Shown here piece by piece: positions 43,123 to 55,149 of a stretch of DNA of 64,000 bases. The translations under genes were made by a program, and so were the position numbers. The DNA is from Glossina fuscipes (Eukaryota > Arthropoda > Insecta > Diptera > Glossinidae), in NCBI RefSeq assembly GCF_014805625.2, contig NW_023998433.1, forward strand, positions 1,349,297-1,413,296. Reading direction: 5' to 3'. The notes under the pieces were generated by a model that made no database searches, was not told where the DNA came from, and worked only from the letters and a program-made list of their open reading frames with translations. How positions within the stretch are numbered: position 1 is the stretch's first letter; every line of letters begins with the position of its first letter.

Positions 43123-45402
43123 GTTGGAGGGAAAGTTCTCTCGTATTTTAAATAGGCAGGTAATTTTTCTTGTAAATAAAAAAACATCTGGCTAGTAAGT
43201 CATTCGGATTTTTTTTTTTTTTTTAGCTGTTGTATAATATAAAAGGAGTTTTCTTTTACCTTTCATCATTTACTTGTGGTATTTAAACTAAAAAACATGT
43301 CAGTAGATAAAGTGCATTTATGACAATGCATTTTGTATGAATTCCAAAAAGGAAGCAACGCATCGGTTGCATGTAAAAATTTATGTGCAGTAGTTGGAAA
43401 AGATATTGTAAATGTTCGTACTTGTCAAAGATGGTTTAGCAAATTTCGTTACGGGGATCTGAGCCTCCAAGAAAGTGATCTATGAATGATGTTTTGGGAT
43501 CCATGTTGGAAAATAATTCACATTTAACAAGCCGAGAAATTGTAGAAGAGTTAGGCGTTCGTCATACAACTGTTGGAGATCACATAAAATCTATTGCGTT
43601 TGTGTTAAAGCAAAGTGTTTGGGTTCAACATGAAAAGGATTACTGTTCCACCACGATAATGCTCGACCGCATAAGGCAATGGTGCGACAACAAAAACTGA
43701 ATACGTTAGGATGGGCAGTGTTTAGTCACCCATCGTATTCACCTGACATTGCACCATCTGATTATTACCTGTAGAGATCTCTGCAAAATTATCTAAGGTG
43801 AAAAAAATGCACTTTTTTTTGAAGGTGCTTCTAAGGCAGTTACTCACTGTTTTAACTTCAAGGACGAGAACTTCTACAAAATAGGAATTCAGAGGTTAAC
43901 TGAACGATGGCAACAGGTTGTAACAAATAACGGAGCATATTTAATTGATTAATATTAAACACATGTTTTTATAAATGAATTCAAATGTTTTCTTTAAAAT
44001 ACGATAGAGCTTTCCCTCCAACCGATGTATATATAAATTTTTTTTATCTTAAAAAAAAAGTTGTATTCAATTGTATCAATTACCTTCCAAAAATAGTTCC
44101 AATTTGCCGGGTACATTGTGATTTATGCATCTTGTCTTGGCCACTAAATCACGTGAAATGTGCTGTATGTTGTTGCTAGTTAAATTAGCTTGGCAAAGGA
44201 CGGGCAGACCATGGAAATCTTTGTCAAGGATAGTCAAATTGTTGTAATCCACTTTAAGAATTTTCAAACTTGGCAGCACGGTCTGCAAGATACAAAGGTC
44301 ATAAATGTAAAACGAAAATGGACTCTCCAGCTTTTTTTGCCGTTTTTGATTAAAATTTTAAAACAATTTGAAATTTGTGTACTAACTGTTTGCATTTCGG
44401 TTAGAGTCAATAATTTATTATGCGATAATTCTAAAATTTCCAATTTTTCCAATCCAATAAAATCTTCCGGTAGAATGCGTTCTATTTGATTATGTGTTAA
44501 TCCTAAAATACGCAAACTGTTCAAACCCATCAGAGCACCATCAAGCGTTTTAAGTTCATTATAATCTAAATAGAATTCAACCAAATATGAATTTTTGTCA
44601 ATATGATTCTCTTGACGGCCACACAGCTTTGTTATATGATTATTTGATAGATCCAGTTGCCTTAAGCTCAATAGGCCGCGTATTTCATCAATTGAGAACT
44701 CTTCAATTAGGTTATAGGAAAAAATTTGCACGATGCAACATTTGCAAAGGTAATAAGGAACCGTTCAAGGATTTTATTTGATTATGAGCAAAATAAATTT
44801 CGCCCAATTTTGTGGCCATTTCAAATTCATTGCGCGCCAGCGATTTAATCTTATTGTTAAAAGCGTGAAATTCAATAAGATTTACTGCGTTTCTCAGCAC
44901 ACCATTCAAAGTAGTTAAATGATTGTGTTGCACTTGTAACCCTTCCAATTTATCCATAAAACGTATACTTTCCGGCAAACGCTCTAGACGATTATTATGT
45001 GCCAATATCAATTTCAAACGATTTGTTTCTGGCAATTCGTTCTCTAAATTACTTATGTTATTCATATTAATAAACAAAGATTCTAATTTATTCAGGTGAC
45101 GCAATGTACCGTTAAGATATTCAATTTGATTATGACCCAAATGCAATACAACTAAAGCAGGTGGGAATGTTGTACGATCTACACGTGTTATATTATTGAC
45201 TGATATAAATAGATTGGTTAACATTTGAGTGCCTTTAAAATCATCTTGCAGCACTGCCCTTATACGACATTTGCCCATGTCAAGCGTTTTTATAATAGGC
45301 ATATGATTAAGCATGTGCTTTGGGATCTCTTCTAGTTCGTTATCAGCCAGACTTAGAAATTCCACATTAGACAGTCCACGAAATGGTAGTTCAGGCACGG
45401 AT
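42174..45402 (-). CDS. Leucine-rich-repeat extracellular protein, 3' three exons (one frameshift)
   Basis: Exons on minus: 45402-44387, 44282-44084 and 43078-42174, with introns 44386-44283 (GTTAGT...TTGCAG) and 44083-43079 (GTAATT...CTTACAG). About 16 LRRs of 23-25 residues are visible, e.g. LSNVEFLSLADNELEEIP, LVVLHLGHNQIEYL, LLSLRQLDLSNNHITKL, LEKLEILELSHNKLLTL and LPSLKILKVDYNNLTIL. The last junction builds a C-terminal cap, LFLED|NPLSCNSLLEEFC, with further Cys. A Thr-rich stretch (TTTTTIPATV region) and a non-hydrophobic tail ending PEDPPENP follow; with no membrane helix, secretion is likely. An acceptor (TTTTAG) precedes 45402, so 5' exons are missing. An extra base in the A6 run 44719-44724 breaks the frame at LHRANF|SYNLIEEFS; removing one base restores both the repeat and the phase of the next splice site. 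Orthologue not identified. Confidence 0.85.
43089..43119. repeat. (TA)n tract at the mariner boundary
   Basis: About 31 bp TA repeat immediately left of the mariner. TA sequence resumes to its right (44027-44036), as expected for an element that targets TA. Confidence 0.9.
43119..44026 (+). mobile_element. Internally deleted mariner in the last LRR-gene intron
   Basis: About 905 bp with inverted ends: left GGTTGGAGGGAAAGTTCTCT then CGTATTTTAAA; right (reverse complement) GGTTGGAGGGAAAGCTCTAT then CGTATTTTAAA. The transposase remnant on plus starts MSVDKVHL then a stop; QKGSNASVACKNLCAVVGKD and CQRWFSKFRYGDLSLQESDL form the first HTH region; HLTSREIVEELGVRHTTVGD the second. The middle of the gene, with the first catalytic Asp, is deleted. 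After the junction come HHDNARPHKAMV and HPSYSPDIAPSDYYL, spacing the last two Asp as in DD34D mariners. It ends ERWQQVVTNNGAYLID. Several stops; non-autonomous. Confidence 0.9.
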
Positions 45403-45589
45403 CTAAAATAAAGAGTAATAAAAAAGGAAACTCAAATATCTCAGAAATAAAATAAACTTAGTTTAAATTAAACCAAGCTATAAAAATCTTTTCTATAAAT
45501 CATACCTAACGAAACACAAAATATGAAAATTATAATTTTCTGTGGTTGAATCTTTTATACTCACCATCTTTATCTTATAAAATTTATAA
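45403..45589. other. Intron of the LRR gene up to the gap
   Basis: Non-coding on minus upstream of the acceptor at 45403-45404. No further LRR exon is visible before the gap. Confidence 0.5.
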
Positions 45590-45689
45590 NNNNNNNNNNN
45601 NNNNNNNNNNNNNNNNNNNNNNNNNNNNNNNNNNNNNNNNNNNNNNNNNNNNNNNNNNNNNNNNNNNNNNNNNNNNNNNNNNNNNNNNN
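45590..45689. other. Assembly gap (100 N)
   Basis: Exactly 100 N, a common placeholder for a gap of unknown size. The 13 bases before it (45577-45589) and after it (45690-45702) are identical. Confidence 1.
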
Positions 45690-45859
45690 ATAAAATTTAT
45701 AAATAGTGTAATCCGTAGAATATATATGAAAATTTTTATTGTGATATCCGTTGTATAGATTGGTGATAACCTTTCTTTTTTTCCCTTTTTTGCTCTTGGA
45801 GTCAGAAGGGATGTTATATTATATTGTTCTCGTGTTCTTTGATCAATTTGGCCCATTTC

Positions 45860-46960
45860 GAGAGTGAGAAAGGCGGTACAAGGAAAAAGAGGCTAAGAGT
45901 ACTTATTGGTACTACATAACGACATGATTTTCGAAGAGGCGCGTAAGCATGGCGCTGGATTTTAGGATACCGGCCGCAAACGTGCCAACTTTAATGACTC
46001 CTCGCCATCAACTCGCCAAAACATCCAAGGGAAACTGCAGCAACACACAGTAAGACTCCAAGCAGGACTGCGGCTAAGACATCTGGTGCTGCGCTCTCTC
46101 TCAAAAAGTTGCGAGATATGATACGGCTGGGAATCATCCCCATCGAATACTCAGCGATATCTTACGATGATCAATTTAAAGGCAATACAGTATTTTCTTT
46201 TACCATAAAATTTTCTAGTTACACTTTCCGCCCGATCTAGCTCATACTGACCCACAAGAGGAGGGAGACAGCGGACTTGCTGAAGACAGCAATGTCAATG
46301 TTAAAATTCCACAAGGGCGCTAAAGTTAAAGTCGCCTCTGAGGGTAGAATTCTCTGATCTTATGTGTAACGTAGAAGATTTCCGCGGATCAGGTAATGTA
46401 GAGCCGATAGACATCTTAAACTGTCTGGCGTTAAGAAACGCTTGAATGTCAAATTCCGGAAGGTTTTAGACGGACAGGAGCAATAACGTGATGGTCATAA
46501 CTCTAGGGATGAACGAATCTTCAACAGCGGCGTAGGAGAAAAACGGATACGTGATCAGGTTACCGAAAAACGACAAACTAAAACTGACAAATCTCATCTA
46601 CCAATTCAGAGCGATGGCATCGGGACGGCCAAGATGTATAACCTAGAGTAATACTATAGCTGATGATTTGAAACTGGAAAAGGGCCGAGGATAGCATACG
46701 TCACATTGTTAAAATTTTCTCCCTCCATATTTTAATCGCAAGCGTACATATGCTTTCGAGCGTTTGAGACGGTAATGCAGGAGAGAGCTGAGCTCATTGC
46801 GATAGTTAAGCCACCTTAAAGACCTTGAAAGAACAAGCAGTAACAGCTGCATTTAAGCTAGACCGCCTTCAAAGTTTGAGTGAGCTGCGCGAGCATAATA
46901 AAGTACATCTGATGTAGGTATCTGGCCATAATAAAGTGAAAATTCGCACATGCTCTTTAT
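45860..46960. other. GC-richer unassigned stretch, probable old repeat
   Basis: Base composition is clearly less AT-rich than its surroundings and resembles decayed coding sequence, with many stops in all frames. No motif allowed assignment to a transposon class. Confidence 0.4.
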
Positions 46961-46979
46961 GGATGATCCTATAGTGCCT

Positions 46980-47315
46980 GCACACTCAAAATGGAAACAA
47001 TTGACCACGCCTACCCAGTATTATAGAATATTAAAGTTTTTTGCTTCCGTGAAAACGTCGAAGGAAGGCCTCAGTTAACTTGTACGTCCTCGATTAGCCG
47101 ATATCTTCATTTTTGCGAAGGAGAGAATGTTTACCGCAGATATTACGTTGCGGACAGACAGACAGGCGGACAAGTGGATATGGTTAGCTGCATTCCAAAT
47201 TTGACATCAATCAAGAATATACATATATCGTGGAATCTCTGAAGCTTTCTTCTCATTTTTCTAAGCTTTTTGCCAAAACGAACACGCCGCTATTCTGCAG
47301 TGGTAGGTATAAAAG
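46980..47315 (-). mobile_element. Dispersed element family P, copy f (minus)
   Basis: On minus it starts TTTTATACCTACCACTGCAG and contains ATATTCTTGATTGATGTCAA, a GTCCGCCTGTCTGTCTGTCC tract, CAAAAATGAAGATATCGGCT and, near the end, ACTGGGTAGGCGTGG. Right terminal block missing. Confidence 0.6.
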
Positions 47316-49149
47316 GAAACAAATCGGATATTAGCAGTCATGAAAAAACTGAACTCGTAAAAATGCAAAAAGCTGGGAATATAATATACCAGATTAGTAA
47401 TTCAATAATATTGGGTAGGAAAATCCTACATTTGATAATTTGAGTTAGCATGAAAACGATTCGATTTTCTAAGGAACCAAATTCTATGAAAAAAAAAAAA
47501 AATGGATGCAGCTGGCGATTACCGAAGAGAGTGATAATAATTCGCAGAACATTTCGCGCAAAAGTGATTAGCACAAAAATTTCACAATGAAAGTAAGCTA
47601 TTGGCTTTATAGTTACCCAATAAATGAAAAAATTAAATGAAATCAAATGAATATTGTGTATATTATTGACCATTGAATCCTAATATTCAAGCGGAGAAAG
47701 TCACCACCATTTCAAATGAAGGTTCTTGTAAACAATTTGCAAATAGAGCTTCCAAGAATTGTAAGTAAATCTAAAACTCACAATTCAGTGGTACGAACTT
47801 AATCTCAAGGAGTAGAATAAATAGGCAGAAATTGCAACAAAGCAATTTACGTTACAGTATATATAAATAGTGTTAGTGCAAAAAAATCGGAACTAATTGG
47901 AATAAAAACCTACAAGGTTTTTGCAGTGCAATGTGGATAATAAGCGATACATATTACAAATTTACATATTTTTTGCGAAACTAAGTTCGTATCAATGAAT
48001 TGTGACTTCTAGGGTAGCAAAAGGTTTATTTATATGTTTTATAGAGATCTATTTACAGGAGAGATTTGTGGTTTCTATGTATCAAATTTAGATTTCAGCA
48101 TAAAAGTAACAAAAACTAGTTAAACAGAAATGAAACTAATATATTCGTATAGGGGTGACGATGGGTTTAAGACTTCAGACTATCAAACAACTGAAACAAA
48201 TCAACTAACAAGCATCAAAACGATCAAAAAAATTGCATCATGGGAATATTATTCTCCTGAGAGTTCTACAAATTCAATGTGTCGTTATAGCATTGATAAA
48301 TATTATTGATATAGACATTGTTAGTTCTAAAATGCATAACATAATCATAATTACAGAAGATGTTATGAAGTAATTAATTTCCAAAGAGTGGGCTTCGGGA
48401 GCTCATCACATTGAGTGAACATAAACGTCAGTTATTTTAGCAAAAAGAAATTGGTCGAACATATACATGCAAAGGCAAAATATTATAAACCTAGAGAATA
48501 AAATTATCAATCGATTGAAATAAAGACAATAAAGCGATGGAGAAATTTCTCACACAATCAATGATTTAATTAATGAAATAATTGCCATTGACAACCACTA
48601 ACGGAGCAAATTAGTCAATTCATTTTTTTTAAATTAGTGCGCATGACGAGAGGTGGAAAAAGAATATGATGAAGCCGGAGTATACATAAAGAGTTTTTGA
48701 AAATTTGAAATTTGAAAAAATCAATTGATCGACTATCTTCATAAAGAAATCACTATAGAATTGGTCTATAATTCGACGTTTATAAATATCTACGCACTTA
48801 GACTTCATTCATGTAAATATTCATCTGCCGTAGGGAGAGGAATATACTATTTTTGTGTTCACATTGAAGATACTACATCTTACCTATGTTTTTGTAAAAT
48901 TCAACATTTTACAAATTGTGATTTGATAACATCAATTAAATCTAATCACAATATTTTACATTTGCTAGCATACAAGGGTAACTTCAATAATACTTATAAT
49001 TGTACTGTATAATTATCCAATTAAATTAAAAGTTAGCATAGGTAAAACTAAATATACGGTAAATATCAAGAAAAATGGTAGAAAGACGACAATAATTACA
49101 AATAATATATGAAATTGTAATATAAGCAAAGAAAGTTGAATAAAATATC
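47316..49149. other. Non-coding stretch
   Basis: AT-rich; open frames at 47338-47673 (minus) and 48725-49012 (plus) have low-information, hydrophobic composition and no domain. No gene supported. Confidence 0.45.
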
Positions 49150-52100
49150 TTTGTATTTTGCAGTTGGCAATTCTGAGTACGTGTTGTAGTCGCGTTTTAA
49201 TTCTGTGCAAGAAATATTTCAATTTCTTAGCGTATTTGTTAGTTTTTTGGCTTTATTCTTGTCTATATTATAAAAATCTTTAAAAGAATAAAGTGTTATT
49301 TTAACTTATATGAATTATATTAATCGTTTTTGTGAAAAATTCATTTTGGTTTTGTGCAATCAACAATTAGAGCTCTTGGTAAAAGTCTTTCTTTCTGTTA
49401 ATCTTTGTTTACAGTTTCTTTTGTGCCGTGGAATCTTTCAGTTTTTTGTTCTTTTTTTTTTCTTCATAAACCCCTCTACTTGTTTTCACTGGACATGGAT
49501 TGTTTATTTACACCAAGTCGTGCGAAAACAGGTCATGAATCTGAACGATTTATCTCGGGTTGTCTGTGTTATCGTTTGTGCTATGCAAAGTGTGCTGGTA
49601 TTATTGGCCGTGCTGCTGATGCAGTCCTTGATCCCTCAAAAAGCTTACGATGTCATGTTATATCATGTACTGACTGTAGAAAGCGGGACATAGATTTGCA
49701 CAAACTCTGCGCGGAGACGAGAAATTGTTTCTTAGATTTGAGCAAAAATCTCGGTTTCTTGTGGGAGAAATTTTAAATAATTAAGACTAGGTTTGATGAG
49801 TGTCGTTATATTGCGCACCCATATTCTTCCCCAGCTAGCAAAGTTACAACTCGTACCATAGCGGGTGGTTCATTACCTCTGAGTTCTTCTAAGTCCGATT
49901 CGTTGGTGTAAGTTAGCGATTCCTCAAAGTCTGCAAAGAACGTTAGCTTTTCTGCTATTGTTGAATCGTTCGGTAACAAAAAAGTTACAAATAAGCCGGG
50001 AAGTCCTTCTGGTTTGAGCTATGCTGAAATGGCAAGGGTATCTCCTCCCATTGGTGTCACTCAATCCACTTAGGCGTCATCGCCCGAAACTAATGATGAT
50101 AATAGTAAATCGCCCTCTCCTCCTGGCTGTTCGAATGTGAACGCTGGTCGCCAAACTGGGCACGTCGCAAAAGCTGTTCTTGCAAGTGTGGTTACCCTTT
50201 CTATATTCTCTCCAACTTAAAACTCCCCTGCTCCTAGTACAGATGACATTTGCTTGAAGGCACTTCCTCCCAGAAAGGCAATATTTGTGTCAAGACTGGC
50301 ACCTGATCTGTGGATAACATAAAAAGTTATCTGGCGGCGAAAGTGCCATCTGTCAATTTAAAACATGTTAGCATTTTGAAATTGACTCCTTCTCAACCTA
50401 GAGATTGGAGACGAGATTGGTCTTTTAAAATTCTAGTTCTGAAAACGCGGATATGTTGTTAAATAAATCATTGTGGCCGGTCGGATCTGTAATTAAGGAA
50501 TTTATCCCTCGTGATCGACCCCGTAATACTAATGCAGTAGCCCTTTCCCCTTCAAAAAAACTAAATATTTCTTCAGGCTCATTATCTCTCATTTATCAAA
50601 ATGTTGGGGGCCTAGGTTCAAAAATTCGTTCTACTTTCCTAAATTCAGTGAGCACAGAGTTTTCCTGTTTGGCCTTCGTTGAAACTTTGTTAAACCCTGA
50701 TCGACATTCGTCGAGACTTTTGCACAATTCGCTTCAGGTTTTCATAACTGATCGATTGTATCGCAATGGTGGTGGTGTTTTAACTGCCATATCTGCGGCA
50801 ATTTTCCTATTCAATTGAATTTCCCACTACTCCTGACGTTGAATTTATCGCTATTCGAGCGAAATTTCTTAATAAACACTTACATGTGACTTGCTCCTAT
50901 ATTACCCCAAATTCGGATATCTCCATATATAAGAAATAGGCCGCCCTTATTTGCGAAGTGGCCAAGCAATCTAAATCTATCGATATAGTCATTGCGTTGG
51001 GTGACTTCAATTTACCTCCAGTCACTTGGTGTTACAGTGATAGTTCTGGATGTTTGATTTCTACTTCACCATCTGATAGAGCTGTTGTATTCTTTAACGA
51101 ATTATTCGTTCATAATTTAGTTCAATAAAACGGTAGCCCAACTTGCAATGGTAGACTGCTTGATCTTTGCTTTGCCAATTTCCCTAAGATTTGTGTTAAT
51201 CGTTGTCTTCCTTTTAGTTTACCTGAGGATCCTTATCATCCAGCATTGGGTATTTCCTTTCATTACAAGCATGATGATACGTCGAACTTCTGTAAAGTTC
51301 CAAATTCAACTTTTTCAAATAAATTTTATGATTTCCATAAAATCAATGTTTCAATGCTAAAATCACATCTTTCACATATTATGCTTGATTTCTCAGTTGG
51401 AAGTATTGGTAGCATTCTCGAAGCATGTGTCCCCAGTGGTTTAATAAGACGACTACATTTTAAAAGAATAGGAGAAACAAGCTCTTCAAGAAATTTTCGA
51501 AAAGTGGTTATTCTTTCGACTATTTCGCTTACACAGTAGCAACGCATAAATTTAATTACTTCAACCACCAACATTATTTAGTTTGTTAAATGCTCTCTGT
51601 TTGCTAATCCTAAATACTTTTTCAAGTTCGTTAATTCCAAAAGAAAGGTCTCCTCGGATGATATTGAAACAAATTTCTTTACGGAATACTTCCGACAAAA
51701 CTTTTCGACTGCTAATTTCGATTTATCAGCAAACTATCCATATCCGATTACTGATTTGGTTTCAATTTCTAATTTGGTTATTTCTGAAAATTACGTTTTT
51801 GAAAGTTTGGACTCTCTAAAATATAATGATGCGTCTGGACCTGATGGAATTCTATCATGTGTACTTATATCTAGTGCTGCCGAGTTATGCGGTGTTATCT
51901 TAAAGATTTTTAACAAGTCCTTGAATTTAGGTGCTTTCCCTTTGTGTTGTACGACTTGCTTCCTTACTCCTATTCACAAAAGTGGGGGTAGGCAACTTAT
52001 AAAGATCTACAGAATCATTGCTAAGTGAAGTATCTTGTCTAACAGTTCGAGCGAATTGTGACTCAGCATATAGCCTTTGCCATCAAATCGTATATTTTTC

Positions 52101-52729
52101 CTCTTCTATTGACTCGCCAGCAGTACTTGGTGAGATAAGCGTTAATGTCCCTAACCGCTTCTCTAGGCACTTTATCTTGATTAAGCTTAGTCACTGGAAA
52201 TTTTGGGGTGTTTAACCCGCTCAAAGTTGTCTGCAGAAACCTAAATGATATCTATTACTTATTCTCATTATCAGACTCTTCAAAGTCTATTAAAACAAGT
52301 TTACTTAATATGAGCGAATTACTTATGTCGTATTTAAACTAACATTTCTTTTTTAATATCTCATTTTTTATTTAAACTAATATTGTGTTGTGGCAAGCAT
52401 ATACATGTTTGCAATGGTTTAGGGGTTCACTTGCAATTGGATCTGTTCTTGTTGCGGGTGTGCTTCTATGCTATACTGTGTACATGCTTTTTTTTCTCTC
52501 TCTTTTTATTCATTTATACATAAATTATTATTTTTAACTTTTTAATTTTATTTTAAACTTACTTTGTTATTATTATTCTTCTTCTTTTTCTTCCTTTTTA
52601 TTGTATACTAGTCTTAAAACAATTAGTATAAGAATTTCTATTAAGATGCACTGAATTCGACTGTAATTTTCTTTACTTGAATTTCATGTAAAAATGGGTA
52701 AAATAAAATAAAATAAACAAAAAAAAAAT
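49150..52729 (+). mobile_element. CR1/jockey-like LINE, internally deleted (plus)
   Basis: The ORF1-like frame 49495-49776 has a Cys-rich start (SGCLCYRLCYAKCAGIIG), then RAADAVLDPSKSLRCHVISC and TDCRKRDID. ORF2 starts near 50450: the endonuclease N-terminus LIYQNVGGLGSKIRSTFLNS, then FVETLLNPD and NGGGVLTAIS; later VIALGDFNLPPVTW, TCNGRLLDLCFANFPKICVN and LPEDPYHPALGISF. The RT begins NDASGPDGILSCVL and reaches IHKSGGRQLIKIYRIIAK, but after about 52110 jumps to the C-terminal region (IDSPAVLGEISVNVPNRFSR), so motifs with the catalytic Asp residues are deleted. The 3' end at 52700-52729 has AATAAA and an A-rich tail. Many stops. The 5' boundary is approximate. Confidence 0.8.
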
Positions 52730-54409
52730 TCATCGCGACAATTTTGGATCGTGTTTCGTGGATGGTGGATCGTGTATAGATAGAAGTCCTACGGGAATAT
52801 GCTAACGGAATTAAAAGTAATGGAAGATGATACGAACAAATTTGTAGTTTTTTCCCGATGTTGTGTCAATTTCTTCGTATGTGCGTACAAATCGCACCCG
52901 TTTTTTAAAATTTGATTCCTAGTCCATTAAGGAATGCTTAAGCCAAATTTCAGCTTTCTACTTTTAGTTTTTGCGACTATAGTGATTACACAAAAATTGT
53001 GATTCAAATTGACCCTTTTTTATAGCAGTAGATTCGAGTAAAATATTGATAGGTCTAAGTGTTAAATTAAGATGCATAGGCCCGGAATACATTCTGGGAA
53101 GGAAAAGTAGCTATGTAACATATATAGCTAACGCTTCTTGAGCAATATCCTATGGCGATGTGAAAAATTGCGCAAAATATGTTAAATATATATGTAAGCA
53201 AACATGTTATATGTTAACGAGAAAGCCACTGTAAGTTTTTGAAAAGGAAAATTTTTCTATTTCATTGTTTTAATAAATTCTTTGAACTTTCTAGAGTACT
53301 TGGAAAAAATTCATCTGAAGCAAATTTTTTTGTCCGAAATTTCCATAATTTAATTGAACATATTTTATTAAGAAACGATTTGTTTTTCTTAGGTCAAAAA
53401 TCGAACGCTTTAATTGATATGCTTACCAAACACGTAAAAGTCAATGTTTTCAAAATTCGATGTAAGCATGGAGTTGAAATGATATTTTTATTTATTTTTG
53501 AATTAAAATTTGCGGCAATTATAGCGTTTACCGTAGAATTCTTTATTATTATTTTTATTTCTAATGTGTTTTTAAAGTATTTCTATATATAGTACTATTT
53601 TTATTCTTTTAATGCTTATTTTTTATAATTAATAAAATCTTTGAATATTATTATAATCTTTCTACTCCAAAAAAAAAAACTGTCCAAAATAACCCTTTTT
53701 TAAAGGTGTTACAATAGCTTTACTCTTTGAATGGAGATAAAAATTATTTCTATAAGATAAACATAACTTTTTCTTAATTATCAAAAATTGTTTTCGATTT
53801 TCCCACAGGAATGTTTTTTGTATGCCTTTATATTTGTATATATGCTCATAACAAAAAAGAAGGATATGCTTTCGCTTCGTGAAGATTTTATGCAGTGCGA
53901 TATTATATCTGTAAAAGAATCTTTGCCCATACGCATAATGAGAATGAAAGAGTAAGCTGTCATATGGCTGCTATTGCGGCAGACGTACTTCTGCTAGATT
54001 AACAGAAATACCATATGTCCTTAAGATACACAGGAACTATATACAACGACTACATCTAGTTAAATAAAGCGATCGGCGATATTGTTAGCAAACTGTCGTT
54101 TGTTGGTAATTTTTTTTTTTTTTTTTTTTTGCCTTAGCTGCAGCAGCTTATAGCGTTTAGTTCGCTCATTTTAAACCGTTTGTTTTACTACGTATGTATC
54201 TAAGCCAGAGAAATCACTTTTTAACACAAGAGAAATTTGCGACTTACTGAACTTAAGAGTGGAAGTACAATGCACGCTACAAAACAATTTCGTGAGTTCT
54301 TTCTGTTTTCATATTAAAGAAAAGGCAGGAATGCGAGATTGTGTCGACCTGGCATAATCGGAATAAAAATAAAAGAAACAATCCAAAATGTGTGAGTTAG
54401 GAAGTCTCC
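52730..54409. other. Non-coding stretch
   Basis: An open frame at 53239-53592 (117 codons, Phe/Ile-rich) has no recognised domain and its composition fits AT-rich non-coding DNA. A 23-bp poly-T run lies near 54110. Confidence 0.4.
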
Positions 54410-54640
54410 AGTCATCAACACGTTGGTGTCAAAATTGAGCAGAGGCGACACTCATTTTGAACACAGCTTATTTATGGATAAATATCCATGTAAAATAGTA
54501 AATGCACTCCCTTCCGGTCTCTTTAAGGTATTAGTTATCTCACGCAATGACTTTGTGCATTTTTTGTAAAGTTTTCTGCAGCAACTGCCGAATTCGCTCG
54601 GACAGAGTATTCAGCATAATCGGTGTCGCCGATAAATTTA
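54410..54640 (-). pseudogene. Mariner-like transposase remnant
   Basis: On minus, ITNTLKRPEGSAFTILHGYL then SINKLCSK and PLLNFDTNVLMT corresponds to the same HTH2-to-linker region as the remnant at 14510-14760. Stops are present; the catalytic core is absent. Confidence 0.55.
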
Positions 54641-55149
54641 TTTTTTCGACAGACAAGAATCGTCATAACATCTTTGAAGTCAATGCTGATTGTAAACGGT
54701 ACTCTTTTGCATTTAAAAGCAATCTTTAATCAACAAACGAAATCAATTCTTTTTGCATGTAAGTGCATGCATATGTCAATGTACTAAATTAAATAAAGAT
54801 AAATTTTATTCGTACAATATATAACTGTTTTTAAATTATGCAAAAGTTCTATTGAAATTGATTAATTACGATTTGACGAACACATAATGTTGTAACCGAC
54901 GAAACGAAAGCAAATGGCATTCGCTATTTTATTTTTGGTTTTAGTTTTGTGTACATCTACACCATAACTCATATGCATTCAAAAAACACAAAAGCATATA
55001 TGCTCTTGACACAATAGTACAGTCTGATGTCGTATAAGACATCTTTAAAAGAATTCTCGCCCATACAAGTAATGAGAATGAAATATATTGACCAGTTATA
55101 AAAATCTATGCAATAGTCGACAGAATTATTCAGGCATTAATTAAAAAAA

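Noticed and set aside
47338..47673. 111-codon hydrophobic minus-strand frame as an upstream LRR exon
   Set aside because: No LRR pattern, no signal peptide or splice donor joining it to 45402.
53239..53592. 117-codon Phe/Ile-rich frame
   Set aside because: The composition is that of AT-rich non-coding DNA, with no domain and no splice context.
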